NCBI RefSeq assembly: GCF_002926065.1
Contig: NZ_PREZ01000004.1
Location: 372,001-436,000 of the forward strand
Source of the DNA: Jeotgalibacillus proteolyticus
GTDB taxonomy: Bacteria; Bacillota; Bacilli; Bacillales; Jeotgalibacillaceae
DNA length: 64,000 nt
Reading direction: 5' to 3'
In this document: piece after piece, positions 44,148-52,998 of the stretch
How positions within the stretch are numbered: position 1 is the stretch's first letter
Layout: each line of letters starts with the position of its first letter
Notes under the pieces: generated by a model
Database searches by the model: none
Told to the model about the DNA's origin: nothing
Seen by the model: the letters and a program-made list of their open reading frames with translations, nothing else
Program-made: the position numbers and the translations under genes

Positions 44148-44689
44148 TTAATCCATCGGGTTTATGATCGCTAACACCAGATGGTCTTCCCATTTCCCAT
44201 TAATCTTAACGTTCTTAATAGCCAGACCTTCTTTGTGAAAGCCTGACTTTTCGAGGACCCGTATGGACCCCACATTATGCGGCATGACTCCTGCTTCGAT
44301 TCTATGTAAATGAAGATGGTCAAAGGCATGGTCCACTAACAGCCTTACCGCCTGTGTCGTAAAACCTCTTCCGTTAAACTCTTTATCAAGAAAATAGCCA
44401 ATGAACGCACTTTGCAGATAGCTGCGCATGACCTGAAATAAGCTAATGCTGCCAATCAGGCGGCTCTCATAATAAATGCCGAACTGATACTCCTCGTCGT
44501 TTTCCATGTGGTGCTTCCACTTTTTAATTTTTTCCTGCTGATATTCGAGTGTGTAGTACTCAGCCGGGCGCCCCGCTGAAAACTGCTCGAAGAAGTCTTT
44601 GTTTTTGGTTTGGAAGTGAAGAAGTTCTTCAGCATCTTTAATTCAAATGGTTTTAAGGTTATCGTATTGTTGGTAAGGATGGTCACCAC
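44148..44689 (-). pseudogene. Frameshifted RimJ-type GNAT acetyltransferase
   Basis: A GTG-started frame encodes TILTNNTITLKPFE. A single shift near 44630-44645 then moves the sequence to a second frame that reads IKDAEELLHFQTKNKDFFEQF and continues through RGFTTQAVRLLVDHAF and NVGSIRVLEKSGF to the stop at 44148. Joined, the parts give one RimJ-like protein of about 180 residues. The initiation region is also poor, since GGAG touches the GTG. It is a recent pseudogene or a sequencing error. Confidence 0.75.
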
Positions 44690-44897
44690 TCCTGGTAATT
44701 AATTTTTCATTTAGTCGACTAATTTTCCATCGACCCTTTCATCGCTTTTCACTTGCTGGATCTTTTTAGCATTTAGCTGGGTAGTTTTGTTTCCATACTA
44801 AATTCCAAAATTATTAAATTGTATTCCGGTTTCCTTTAAAGCCGTATTTGAGCATGTCGATCTATCTCCTCAAAAAACCTTTTCTAGCAGCACGTCT

Positions 44898-45383
44898 TTA
44901 ACTCCAAACTCTATCCAACTTGTCCTTATAAAAGCTGATCGCCTTGCTGTAGTTTAAAACCTGGGGGTCTGTGGTTGTTTCAAGCAGAGAGGTTAGGAGT
45001 ATCTCCATGGCTTGTTGATGATCGTTTACGTTATATAAAGTCATGGCGTAAAATACGCGAAGTGCCTGGTTTTCAGGGAAAGCTCCTAGCCCTTTTAGAA
45101 AAACCTCCCTCGATTTTTCGTATTCACCTAAAACTCGATACGTACTTCCTAAGCCTATATAAGCTCCTTCAAGATCGTTACCGGATAACCCTGAATCTAT
45201 CGCTTTTTCATAATAAGGCACAGCTTCTGTTTCCTTTCCTAATACGTCAAAGCTCCAGGCGCACTGGTAGAACACGATCGGATCATCAGGGTATTCTTTA
45301 CATAGGTCTAAAAGGTATTGATTGGATTTTTCTAAGTCTCCGTTACGCCGCAGCTCAATTGCTTCATTCAATTTACTTACCAA
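44898..45383 (-). CDS. Tetratricopeptide-repeat protein
   Basis: The 161-residue protein consists of about three TPR-like helical pairs (AIELRRNGDLEKSNQYL, PIVFYQCAWSFDVLG, GAYIGLGSTYRVLGEYEKS). TPR proteins bind partner peptides. It has no signal peptide, so it acts in the cytoplasm. Its partner is unknown. Confidence 0.75.
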   Translation of the reverse strand: MVSKLNEAIELRRNGDLEKSNQYLLDLCKEYPDDPIVFYQCAWSFDVLGKETEAVPYYEKAIDSGLSGNDLEGAYIGLGSTYRVLGEYEKSREVFLKGLGAFPENQALRVFYAMTLYNVNDHQQAMEILLTSLLETTTDPQVLNYSKAISFYKDKLDRVWS

Positions 45384-45420
45384 TTACATCACACCAGCTT
45401 TCTTACGTAATAGTTTTTCA

Positions 45421-45753
45421 TCATGCATTTCCGTTCTTCCAACGGGAAAAAGTATAGGCCAGTTGAACGATGGGGTATAAAATAATAACTGCAATAATGA
45501 AGATATATCTTTCAATATCAATACTAGAATACAGGTGATAGAGAAAAATGATGATAAGAGTAAAAAGCAGAATCCACAAGCTTCGAATAAATTTCCTGCG
45601 GTAGCTTAGCTTGTAATACGTTACCTCAGAGCCTTTGTCCACCTTTTCGGTATGTTTATACTTTCTTGATTGGTAGACAGAAATCGCAATATAAGGGCTT
45701 AAGATAAGCAAAAGAATTAGAAGCATTAGAAGGTTTTCAATTAAAGTATTCAT
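45421..45753 (-). CDS. Small membrane protein of unknown function
   Basis: The 110-residue protein has an N-terminal helix (LLMLLILLLILSPYIAISVY), a short basic loop, and two further helices (SLWILLFTLIIIFLYHLY and YIFIIAVIILYPIVQLAY). The ATG at 45753 has AAAGGAGA at good spacing. No family is recognised. Confidence 0.65.
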   Translation of the reverse strand: MNTLIENLLMLLILLLILSPYIAISVYQSRKYKHTEKVDKGSEVTYYKLSYRRKFIRSLWILLFTLIIIFLYHLYSSIDIERYIFIIAVIILYPIVQLAYTFSRWKNGNA

Positions 45754-45789
45754 GGGATCTCCTTTCCAGCGCTGAAAAGCCGATGCCAA

Positions 45790-46275
45790 CTATACGGTTT
45801 GTTCTCTCTTTTCGAAAAAGGTTAACGACAGCTCTTCACTCAGTGTTAGTTCCTTACACTTTTGAAAGCCGTTTTTTTCGTAAAATCGAATGGCAGGAAG
45901 ATTCTTAGAAGCAGTGCTAACTTTAAGGGGTTTGGTTTTATATTCGTTCTCAATGAAGGTTAACAGCTTCTGGGCAATCCCCTTTTTAAAATGGTTTGGA
46001 TGGACGATCAATCGGTGAATATCAATTATTTCATTCTCAAGCTTTAACGATATGACGCCGCAAAGCTCTTCATTTAAAAAATAACCATAAAAGGTTTCTC
46101 TGCATTGCTGGAGGGTTGTTGCGGTATCCTTCAGAGGCGGAATGTCATAAAAGCCAATGATCGCAGCTTCCACTCTGTAAGCAGGCAGCTGGACGGCTAG
46201 GACCATTTCAGCGATTTCTTTCATTTTTATGTCTAATTTCAAAACCAAGGCAATCACTCGTTTCTTATCATCCAT
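45790..46275 (-). CDS. GNAT-family N-acetyltransferase
   Basis: The protein of about 161 residues has the GNAT loop HPNHFKKGIAQKLLTFIE and the closing NLPAIRFYEKNGFQKCKE. The start at 46275 overlaps the stop of the upstream Nudix gene (TAATG), implying coupled translation. The longer in-frame extension lies inside the Nudix gene and is rejected. Confidence 0.75.
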   Translation of the reverse strand: MDDKKRVIALVLKLDIKMKEIAEMVLAVQLPAYRVEAAIIGFYDIPPLKDTATTLQQCRETFYGYFLNEELCGVISLKLENEIIDIHRLIVHPNHFKKGIAQKLLTFIENEYKTKPLKVSTASKNLPAIRFYEKNGFQKCKELTLSEELSLTFFEKREQTV

Positions 46276-46703
46276 TAGCTTTTGCCATTTAGTACCGCAG
46301 CAGCTAATCGTATATTTTCTCTTAAATAATCCGGAAGAGAGGTGTCCTCTACTATTTGTTCTGTGGTTAGCCAAACGACCTCACTAACCTCATCTTTATC
46401 AACTGCATACGCTTCTCCTGATAGATGGTCGCAAACAAATACAATATCCACTACATGTGCACCCGCATCAGTGACAAACGTTGAGCTGTTTACATAGCGC
46501 AAATTCTGTATCTCAATCCCTACTTCCTCTTTCATCTCCCTTGCAAGTGTCCGTTCTAAAATATCACTCGAAAACCCTTCCTGATCAACCTTGCCCCCAA
46601 CCATTGCCAGCTCGCCTCCAGCATGCTCCTCCTTCTCACTCCTAATAACCATCAGCCACTTACCATCCTTATGTACCGCACCTTCAACATTTACAATAAA
46701 CAT
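46275..46703 (-). CDS. Nudix hydrolase
   Basis: The 142-residue protein has a variant Nudix box ending REMKEEVGI (about 55-63), preceded by GGKVDQEG. The Glu residues of the REUXEE core bind the catalytic metal. Substrates are nucleoside diphosphates linked to another group. It is translationally coupled to a GNAT gene. Confidence 0.85.
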   Translation of the reverse strand: MFIVNVEGAVHKDGKWLMVIRSEKEEHAGGELAMVGGKVDQEGFSSDILERTLAREMKEEVGIEIQNLRYVNSSTFVTDAGAHVVDIVFVCDHLSGEAYAVDKDEVSEVVWLTTEQIVEDTSLPDYLRENIRLAAAVLNGKS

Positions 46704-46755
46704 GTGAATCCCTCCTCATTGTTTGTTGGAACGAGCTTCGACAAGCCTTTCGACA

Positions 46756-46768
46756 AGTGCCTGGCACT
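46756..46768. repeat. Dispersed GTGCCTG repeat family 2, single core
   Basis: AGTGCCTGGCACT, preceded by TTTCGACA and followed by CCTCGAA, matches the flanked form seen at 48455-48480. Confidence 0.65.
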
Positions 46769-46820
46769 CCTCGAATGTTACTCATCAAAAAGATTAAAAA
46801 AACTATAATTCAGATGGCAG

Positions 46821-47357
46821 CTAGTAAGGATAATCGTCAATACAGACTGGCGTTGTCTTCCCTTCCTCCCAGTCACTTCTGATGATTGCATAACAACAGG
46901 AATCAGAAACGGTGCCGTCCTTGTTTTCCCACGCATTTCTGAGGTGGCCTTCTTTTACATATCCGCTGTTATAAAGGGTTTTTCTCATTGCCAGGTTATC
47001 TCGTCTCGTGTAGGCTTCGATTCTAATCTTTTGATCGGGATGGGTAAAAAGATAGTCTGTCAGCCATTTAACAGCTGCTGCTCCATGTCCTTTGCCTCTA
47101 TAATCTTTAGCGATCCGAATATCAAATGAAGGAATCGTATCACTGAAATCATGAATGATAAGCAGCCCGGTTTTGGCTCCATTCTCCTCGATCCAATACG
47201 TTTCCCTGTCGTTTGAATACCAGCCTTTTTGAAGGGCTTTATTTATTTGATCGGGTAATACTGATTTCTCTGAGTGGAACTCCCAGATGTTTGTCGTTAA
47301 TAATTCGATTAATTCCTGACCTTCATCATTTAATTTTGTGAAGCTTAGCTTGTTCAT
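46821..47357 (-). CDS. GNAT-family N-acetyltransferase
   Basis: The 178-residue protein has the GNAT loop DYRGKGHGAAAVKWLTDYLF (about 82-101) and the closing NLAMRKTLYNSGYVKEGHLR. Its start overlaps the stop of the P-loop gene by 4 bases. The substrate is unknown. Confidence 0.8.
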   Translation of the reverse strand: MNKLSFTKLNDEGQELIELLTTNIWEFHSEKSVLPDQINKALQKGWYSNDRETYWIEENGAKTGLLIIHDFSDTIPSFDIRIAKDYRGKGHGAAAVKWLTDYLFTHPDQKIRIEAYTRRDNLAMRKTLYNSGYVKEGHLRNAWENKDGTVSDSCCYAIIRSDWEEGKTTPVCIDDYPY

Positions 47358-47884
47358 AAAGCCTTCCCCTTTAGTCGTTTTTCCGCTGCTTCCCCGTTTT
47401 TTACTATAAGAATTTTCTCAGCATACTGTCCAAATGCTGTGAAGAAATTTGGCTTCCCCACCTCTTCAAAATAACGATTCCATTTAAACATCTTCAAGAA
47501 AATCTCAACAGTCGGTTTATAATTCGCTTTTTCTATTTTTAGCCGCTGAAGCAGGAATCTTTTTATGATGCGAAAGGTCCTTACCGAATACCGGGTGTCG
47601 AGGTAAATAATTAACTCAGCTTTCCGGAGGCTCTCCCCCACCCATTCCTCATTATGAACCCCTTCAATGATCCAGCTTTCTTTATTAGTCAGGTCAGTCA
47701 AGTACTCTTCTCTTTCTTTTTCTGCTCGTCTTCTATCCCCGTTTACGCTGTCCCTTTCCCAGACGACATTATCCAGTTCATAGAAAGGGATGGATAAGCG
47801 GGAGGAGAGTTTTTTCGCCAGAGTGGTTTTCCCGCTTCCAACTGAGCCGATGATATGTATTTTTTGAGGGATTTTGTTTATCAA
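47354..47884 (-). CDS. P-loop kinase-like protein (FlaR/DNA topology modulation type)
   Basis: The 176-residue protein has a Walker A motif IGSVGSGKTT (12-21), an adenylate kinase-like LDNVVWERD segment, and WIIEGVHNEEW followed by IIYLDTRYSVRTFRIIKR. Proteins of this group are annotated as DNA topology modulation or shikimate/adenylate-kinase-like; their true substrate is unknown. Confidence 0.78.
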   Translation of the reverse strand: MINKIPQKIHIIGSVGSGKTTLAKKLSSRLSIPFYELDNVVWERDSVNGDRRRAEKEREEYLTDLTNKESWIIEGVHNEEWVGESLRKAELIIYLDTRYSVRTFRIIKRFLLQRLKIEKANYKPTVEIFLKMFKWNRYFEEVGKPNFFTAFGQYAEKILIVKNGEAAEKRLKGKAL

Positions 47885-47896
47885 ACGATCACCGCT

Positions 47897-48439
47897 TTAA
47901 TTTAGTTTTGGTAACAATGCATCCTTGTGGAGGGAAGATAAATTTAATAAATTGAACTCGTTATTTCGAATTAACTCTATCACAGTTCTGGCTTCCTTCC
48001 AGGCTAATTCATAAAGATTCTGATTAATAATTCCTTCGGATAACGCCTGTTCCAGCTCATCTTTATCCTTTAGGATGAGCTCTCCAGTCGGCAGTTTAAT
48101 GACATCCAAAAACAAATCATCAATCCATGGAACATCTCCCTCTGCTCCATTTTCAAGAGAGATGTCGACATACCATTGAACAACCTCCCCCTTTGAATCA
48201 AACATCGTCGTCAGTGCATGGTTTTCCCCCTTAGGAAATTGCTGAAGCCAAAGGTAGCCATCATCCACAATGCAGATTCTTCTTCCTTCATAATAAACAA
48301 ACAACGGTTCAGCCACTTTAACCGTTTGTAACAGCGTAACGTATCCTGTAAATTCCTTTGATTCCATAAAAGTCTGAGCATACCTGCGCTCTAAAATCCT
48401 CGGCCAATCGGAACGATCTCCGTATTTTCTTTTGAGCAT
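47897..48439 (-). CDS. DUF402-family protein
   Basis: The 180-residue protein matches the DUF402 pattern (FVYYEGRRICIVDDGYLWLQQFP, then WIDDLFLDVIKLPTGE and KDKDELEQAL). Some DUF402 proteins are nucleoside phosphatases or ribonuclease-linked. The ATG at 48439 has AGGAGG at good spacing. The longer frame upstream runs into GTGCCTG repeats and is rejected. Confidence 0.8.
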   Translation of the reverse strand: MLKRKYGDRSDWPRILERRYAQTFMESKEFTGYVTLLQTVKVAEPLFVYYEGRRICIVDDGYLWLQQFPKGENHALTTMFDSKGEVVQWYVDISLENGAEGDVPWIDDLFLDVIKLPTGELILKDKDELEQALSEGIINQNLYELAWKEARTVIELIRNNEFNLLNLSSLHKDALLPKLN

Positions 48440-48460
48440 GATTATCCTCCTATTCGACAA

Positions 48461-48516
48461 GTGCCTGTCACTCCCCGAAGTGAAGTGCATTCGACAAATC
48501 GACAAGTGACAGGCAC
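48461..48516. repeat. Dispersed GTGCCTG repeat family 2, inverted pair
   Basis: GTGCCTGTCACT (48461-48472) and AGTGACAGGCAC (48505-48516) are perfect inverted copies 32 bases apart, each flanked by CGACAA or CGAA. Together they could form a hairpin upstream of the DUF402 gene. Confidence 0.75.
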
Positions 48517-48570
48517 CACTCGAACTGATGTTTATACCAATTATTCCAAAGAAAGGCAGATTACTCAATT

Positions 48571-48605
48571 AAAAAAATCCCCTTTTCTGAGTGAAAGGGA
48601 ATTTT
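48571..48605 (-). terminator. Intrinsic terminator of the sugar uptake gene
   Basis: Read leftward, AATTCCCTTTC pairs with GAAAAGGGGATT (small mismatch) and is followed by a T run. Confidence 0.8.
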
Positions 48606-48618
48606 GGTTGGCTTGGTG

Positions 48619-49476
48619 TTATCCTTCTCGTGTGAATCCTAGGAGGACACCACCTGCAATTATTAAGACACAGCCAAAGATGACCATGATCATTTGTTTT
48701 TTGGTTTTCTTTTCACCCAGCAGGAAGATGCCGCCGAGTGTGGAGATGATGATCCCGGTTTGAGAGAGTGAGAAGCTGGTTGCGGTTCCGACTCTTGGGA
48801 TAGAAAGAAGGAGTGCAATATTACCGGCAGCCCACATTAATCCTGGGATTAAATTTCTGAACGTGTATTTTGTAAACGGCTTATGCTTGATGCTAAGCAG
48901 CAGGGCACCTGTTACCATCCCCACTGATTGCGGCAGGATCGCGTCCCACCCATCAACTGAAAACCAGCGGATAATCACAACGTATCCGACAAAACCCGCT
49001 GTGGAAAGAAGAAGCAAAGGGATGCCTTTTTTCATAGGGCTTTCCCCTTCATCATCCCCGTTCTTTTCCCGAAAAGAAGTAAAAACAACCCCTGCGATAA
49101 CAAGAACAATGGCAGTTATACCAATCGTCAGTGTCATCGTTGTGGACCATTCACCAAACACGAGTACACCAAATAAAGACGTTCCGGCAAGCTGCATACC
49201 CGTTGAAATGGGCAATGTTTTTGAAACACCTAAATGCTTCGCTGTTTTAAACTGGTTCATCTGCCCAAGCGCCCACATCAGCCCTGAAATAAAGCTGACA
49301 ATGACAATCGTCCAGGTAAACTCAGGAGAGGTAAAGAAAAAAGCGGCAACTGAAAAAATCAGCGCGCCAATGGTGGTTCCGACCCCCTGCTGATAAGGTC
49401 CGCCGCCAAGTTTTGTGCTGACTAGTAAAATACTTCCCCACATTACTGCAGGAATTAATGCAATTAAAATTTCCAA
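48619..49476 (-). CDS. glcU: GlcU/RbsU-family sugar uptake protein
   Basis: The 285-residue protein has about ten membrane helices and the glucose/ribose porter family pattern: PAVMWGSILLVSTKLGGGPYQQ, LGVSKTLPISTGMQL and TSFSLSQTGIIISTLGGIFLLGE. Bacilli use GlcU for PTS-independent glucose uptake and RbsU for ribose in some species. No glucose dehydrogenase or ribokinase gene is nearby, so the sugar is not certain. Confidence 0.82.
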   Translation of the reverse strand: MEILIALIPAVMWGSILLVSTKLGGGPYQQGVGTTIGALIFSVAAFFFTSPEFTWTIVIVSFISGLMWALGQMNQFKTAKHLGVSKTLPISTGMQLAGTSLFGVLVFGEWSTTMTLTIGITAIVLVIAGVVFTSFREKNGDDEGESPMKKGIPLLLLSTAGFVGYVVIIRWFSVDGWDAILPQSVGMVTGALLLSIKHKPFTKYTFRNLIPGLMWAAGNIALLLSIPRVGTATSFSLSQTGIIISTLGGIFLLGEKKTKKQMIMVIFGCVLIIAGGVLLGFTREG

Positions 49477-49617
49477 AACGACACCGCCTTTAAAACTGTT
49501 TATCTCTTACACTCATTTGCCCTTAAGAAGGCAGGGATAAACCAGCGGGTTGTGCATGTGTAAAGTCTGAATTCTCACAAAAAGTAAAAGCGGACCGGAT
49601 GCCTCGATTGGAGGAAA

Positions 49618-49962
49618 TTAATTAAGGACTTTAATCTGGATAGCTAAAGTACCCCATTTTCTTTCTTGTTCCTGTGTATATATTTCATATGTACCTTCGA
49701 TCATTTCTTCCATAGTCCAGCCTTCGCAGTCAAAAAGGGTAAAAGGAATATCCTTATACATTTCCTCGAATGTTTTATAATTGCGAAGTCCAAGAACTTC
49801 GGCCTTTATCGCTTCACCATTCTCAGGAACCTTCACAAATTCAATCACATCGCCAATGCTTATTTTTCTTCTTTTTTCATCATTTAATCTGACTTCAAAT
49901 TCTTTCTTATTCTCCTGAATTGATTTAAACGGCCCATCGTACAAACCCATTTTATGCTTCAA
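49618..49962 (-). CDS. ASCH-domain protein
   Basis: The 114-residue protein fits the ASCH (PUA-like) fold, with MGLYDGPFKSI, EVRLNDEKRRKISIGDVIEF and a C-terminal strand. Some ASCH proteins are RNA-binding or N4-acetylcytidine amidohydrolases. The start is a TTG with AAGGAGA at 7 bases. Confidence 0.78.
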   Translation of the reverse strand: MKHKMGLYDGPFKSIQENKKEFEVRLNDEKRRKISIGDVIEFVKVPENGEAIKAEVLGLRNYKTFEEMYKDIPFTLFDCEGWTMEEMIEGTYEIYTQEQERKWGTLAIQIKVLN

Positions 49963-50060
49963 TAAAATTCTCCTTTTTACTGATTAAGAAATATCTTAAA
50001 ACCAAGCTGGAACCTAACTTTAAAAGATACATTATCGACGATTACTTTTATAAGCATAAA

Positions 50061-50188
50061 TGAGGTGAGCGGAGCGGAAGGCGGCGACTCCTGCAGGAAG
50101 AAGCGGGAGCTTGAGATCCACTTGCGATAGCAAGTTAGCTCAAGCCCCGCCCTGCGGAAAGCGTCCGTCTGAAGCGCAGTGAGCCGGA
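50061..50188. repeat. Dispersed palindromic repeat family 1, copy E (inverted)
   Basis: This full-length copy is in the opposite orientation, with the central stem GAGATCCACTTGC, GATA, GCAAGTTAGCTC and outer ends GTGAGCGGAGCGGAAGG and CTGAAGCGCAGTGAGCCGG. It fills most of the 287-base gap between the ASCH and GNAT genes. Confidence 0.85.
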
Positions 50189-50249
50189 TATAATACGTCA
50201 AATCCTACTAGTTCCAGCCTTATTGTGAATCCCAATAAAATACTTATTA

Positions 50250-50795
50250 TTATTTCCCCCATTCATGCTCCAAAACACTATATACAAATGAATCCCGCCA
50301 GCCATCCTTCAGTAATAAATCCTCACGAAGCCTGCCTTCCTTTACCATTCCAGCTTTCTCTAAAACTCTAGATGAACCAATGTTTCTTGGGTCACAGGTT
50401 GCGTAGATCCGATGCAGGTTAAGCTCCTTGAAACCAAAATCAATTAACAGAGCTGCAACTTCTGTCGCTACCCCTTTTCCCCAATAATCCGGATTGACGA
50501 TATAGCCGATTTCTCCGACTTTATTAGTGAAATCCTTGATGTTAAATTCTCCAGCGCCTATCAAAAATTCCTTATACATGATGGCCAAAACAAACCTTAT
50601 TCTCGGTTCTCGCTCAGCGTCTTTCATCGCTTGACTAACAAATTCTTTCGAGTCCTCTTTCTTATTTGGCCCCCAAGGCTGATATTGGCAGACAACTTCC
50701 TGTGAGGCGTATTTATGCACTTCAGTCCAATCGCTATAAGTAAATTCTCTTAACGATATTCTTTCATTAGAAAGGCTAATCTCCGTGTGTTTGAT
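50250..50795 (-). CDS. RimJ/RimL-type GNAT acetyltransferase with a non-canonical ATC start
   Basis: The protein has GEIGYIVNPDYWGKGVATEV and NLHRIYATCDPRNIGSSRVLEKAG, as in RimJ-type enzymes. The first ATG/GTG-type start (GTG, 50720) would cut off the N-terminal strand. In the same frame, ISLSNERISLREFTYSDW, the expected N-terminus, runs upstream to an ATC at 50795 that sits 8 bases after GGAGG. Either ATC is used or a mutation has removed an ATG. The full-length product is about 181 residues. Confidence 0.7.
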   Translation of the reverse strand: MKHTEISLSNERISLREFTYSDWTEVHKYASQEVVCQYQPWGPNKKEDSKEFVSQAMKDAEREPRIRFVLAIMYKEFLIGAGEFNIKDFTNKVGEIGYIVNPDYWGKGVATEVAALLIDFGFKELNLHRIYATCDPRNIGSSRVLEKAGMVKEGRLREDLLLKDGWRDSFVYSVLEHEWGK

Positions 50796-50864
50796 TAAAA
50801 CCGCCTCCGTTATTCTAAATGCATTTACATTACCTTGCCCGAATAAAGAAACTGAACTGTACCC

Positions 50865-52133
50865 TCACCATCCCGAATAATACCGATATTCCTCTACAAG
50901 CGTTTCCTGAATTTCTTTTCGGTAAGACGCCAGCTCTTTGTCGAGTCGTTCAGCTCTTTCCTGATCAATTTCAATCAAGGGATCGATCATTTGCTTTGAT
51001 TCCAAATAGTTCATTCTGTAATGAGTCGGCGGATGCGTTTCGTCCACCTTTGATTTTTCCATTTCGTTTATTTTTTTCAGCCTCAGCTTTTCCCGTTGAG
51101 GCATAGTGTCTAATTGGTGCGTAAAAAAAGAATACAAATCTGTTTTGTCATTTGATAGAGCCGTTTTCCTTACCGAATAAGCGTACGTATCATGATACTG
51201 CAGTTTTTCAAGAACCATTTTGGATGCTTCTCCTCCTGCCACCCGCGCTCCTGCGTAATCGGCATAATACTCTGCCTGCTGGCTATTGAAATAAAGCAAA
51301 TAAAGCAGGAGATAATAACCGCTTTTAGGGAAAAAGGCAATTCCTCTTAAGAAAAATGAGCTGATCCATTCAAGCACCCCCACCTCATCATGCTCGCTCG
51401 GAATTCCGGGATGAATCACCTGATACCATGTCGCAAGTGTATTCATTGCTGTGCCGATATAGCCGCCTCTTGATAAATCCCCATTTGCTAGATGACCAAG
51501 CTCGTGACCTAAAAGGGCCAGACGTTCCTCAGGCGTCATAATGGAAAAAAGAGGCATGCCGATTCGCAGGATAACCTTTTTTCGCAGTCCGACCTGACCT
51601 ATTGCCGCATTAAACTGTCCGTCAAGCACTACACCGTCAATTCTTTTAATGTGAAGGCCATCGCTTATATCATCTAGCACACCGAAAAGCTCGGGCAGCT
51701 GACTCCGCTCTAACACGACATCTTCCTTTTCAAGCCGGTTTATTCGTGGACGTGCAACCCAGGCAACACCGAGCAGCATGACCGCTGTAATGACTAAAAT
51801 AGGTTCATGATAGAACACAGCTAAAAGATAACCAGCCAGAAAAATTAAACCCAGGCTCACTAAATGAACTAGAGAAGCAAAGATATAAGCCATGACGTCA
51901 TTTACATTTAGCGATGGCTTTTCTGATTTTTGCTGAATCATTTTATCCAGTAAAGCTTTCCCGTTTCTCTCACCTAACGAAAGATAAGCCCTTTCCATAA
52001 ATGTCTTCTTTTCCTCGTCCGCTAAAGGATTTACATTGTACAAACAGTGATCACACCATGAAACATAACCGGGAACAACAGGGTATTCCTCCCCGCACGA
52101 CGGACACGGTTCCGACTGAATCTCTCTTACCAA
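50865..52133 (-). CDS. M48-family membrane metalloprotease with N-terminal zinc ribbon
   Basis: The 422-residue protein starts with a zinc-ribbon-like CPSCGEEYP...CDHC segment (about 10-30). Two membrane helices follow (about 85-130), then the HELGH zinc motif (about residue 209-213) and a later EYYADYAGAR, which supplies the third ligand. M48 proteases such as HtpX degrade membrane proteins. The start is a TTG with GGGGGAG at 7 bases. It follows the GntR gene on the same strand by 25 bases. Confidence 0.85.
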   Translation of the reverse strand: MVREIQSEPCPSCGEEYPVVPGYVSWCDHCLYNVNPLADEEKKTFMERAYLSLGERNGKALLDKMIQQKSEKPSLNVNDVMAYIFASLVHLVSLGLIFLAGYLLAVFYHEPILVITAVMLLGVAWVARPRINRLEKEDVVLERSQLPELFGVLDDISDGLHIKRIDGVVLDGQFNAAIGQVGLRKKVILRIGMPLFSIMTPEERLALLGHELGHLANGDLSRGGYIGTAMNTLATWYQVIHPGIPSEHDEVGVLEWISSFFLRGIAFFPKSGYYLLLYLLYFNSQQAEYYADYAGARVAGGEASKMVLEKLQYHDTYAYSVRKTALSNDKTDLYSFFTHQLDTMPQREKLRLKKINEMEKSKVDETHPPTHYRMNYLESKQMIDPLIEIDQERAERLDKELASYRKEIQETLVEEYRYYSGW

Positions 52134-52158
52134 CTCTTCACTCCCCCAATCCTCAATC

Positions 52159-52857
52159 TTACTTTTCCTCCAGCCATTCCTGGTTGTAACTAATCATTTC
52201 ATCGATCTGCTTCTCGCTGATCGCCACATTTTTCTGTGAAAGAAGATCCAGATACGCCTTATGCCGATCAAGAGTTTGTTCAATATTGCTTGATTGCTTG
52301 GCAGAAATCATTTTAGGCTTATATAATTCATAAATTGTTTTTCCGATTTCAAAGACAAAAGCATTTTCCGTTGCATCAAGAACGGCGTAATGAAACTCAA
52401 GATCTATATCAGCTAATTCCTCAGGACTCAAATCCGGCTTTAGCCGGCTTACCTGACTGTTATAAACATCTTCTATCTTTTTAATTTTTTCCTCAGACCA
52501 TTTCGTTCGAACGAGATTGATTAATAAAATTTCAAAATGCTGTCGGAATTCAACAAGCTTTTGTGTATTATTGCTGTGCAAAATCAGGCTGAAGATTAAG
52601 GGATTCAAGGAAAAATGAGAAGGATTGTTGGTAATGAACATTCCTTCTCCCCGCTTAATTTGAATGACTCCAATCGATTCCAACACTTTTATCGCTTCAC
52701 GCACCGGAGTCCGGCTGACGCCGAGCTGTTCAACCATTTCTGCTTCAGTTGGCAGCTTATCCCCATTTTTAAGGGTCCCATCGAGAAGTTTATTTTTAAT
52801 CATCGAAACAATTTCTGTTGAGATTTTATGAGATACGGTTAATTTTTCAAAACGCAT
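52159..52857 (-). CDS. GntR-family (FadR/FCD) regulator
   Basis: The 232-residue protein has a winged helix (about 10-75, EMVEQLGVSRTPVREAIKVL) and a C-terminal FCD helical domain. It is divergent from the dehydrogenase operon at 53043 and probably represses it, releasing on binding of a pathway acid. An inverted repeat TACATCATATGTA lies in the gap. Confidence 0.85.
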   Translation of the reverse strand: MRFEKLTVSHKISTEIVSMIKNKLLDGTLKNGDKLPTEAEMVEQLGVSRTPVREAIKVLESIGVIQIKRGEGMFITNNPSHFSLNPLIFSLILHSNNTQKLVEFRQHFEILLINLVRTKWSEEKIKKIEDVYNSQVSRLKPDLSPEELADIDLEFHYAVLDATENAFVFEIGKTIYELYKPKMISAKQSSNIEQTLDRHKAYLDLLSQKNVAISEKQIDEMISYNQEWLEEK

Positions 52858-52958
52858 AAATGGATCCCCCAGTTAAATTGGCTTCCTACGTTTAAAGTAT
52901 ATCGGATTTATTGGAAATTTTTAAGAACAATTAAATTTAAACAATTTAGAATATTTTG

Positions 52959-52987
52959 TTTACATCCTTTTTAAGGGATGATACGAT
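52959..52987 (+). promoter_or_regulatory. Sigma-A-like promoter of the dehydrogenase operon
   Basis: TTTACA and TACGAT are separated by 17 bases, 56 bases before the TTG start at 53043. Confidence 0.55.
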
Positions 52988-52998
52988 CAAGGAGTTAG

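Noticed and set aside
49977-50201. A 74-codon minus-strand frame
   Set aside because: Most of it is repeat family 1 copy E read through, and it has no ribosome binding site.
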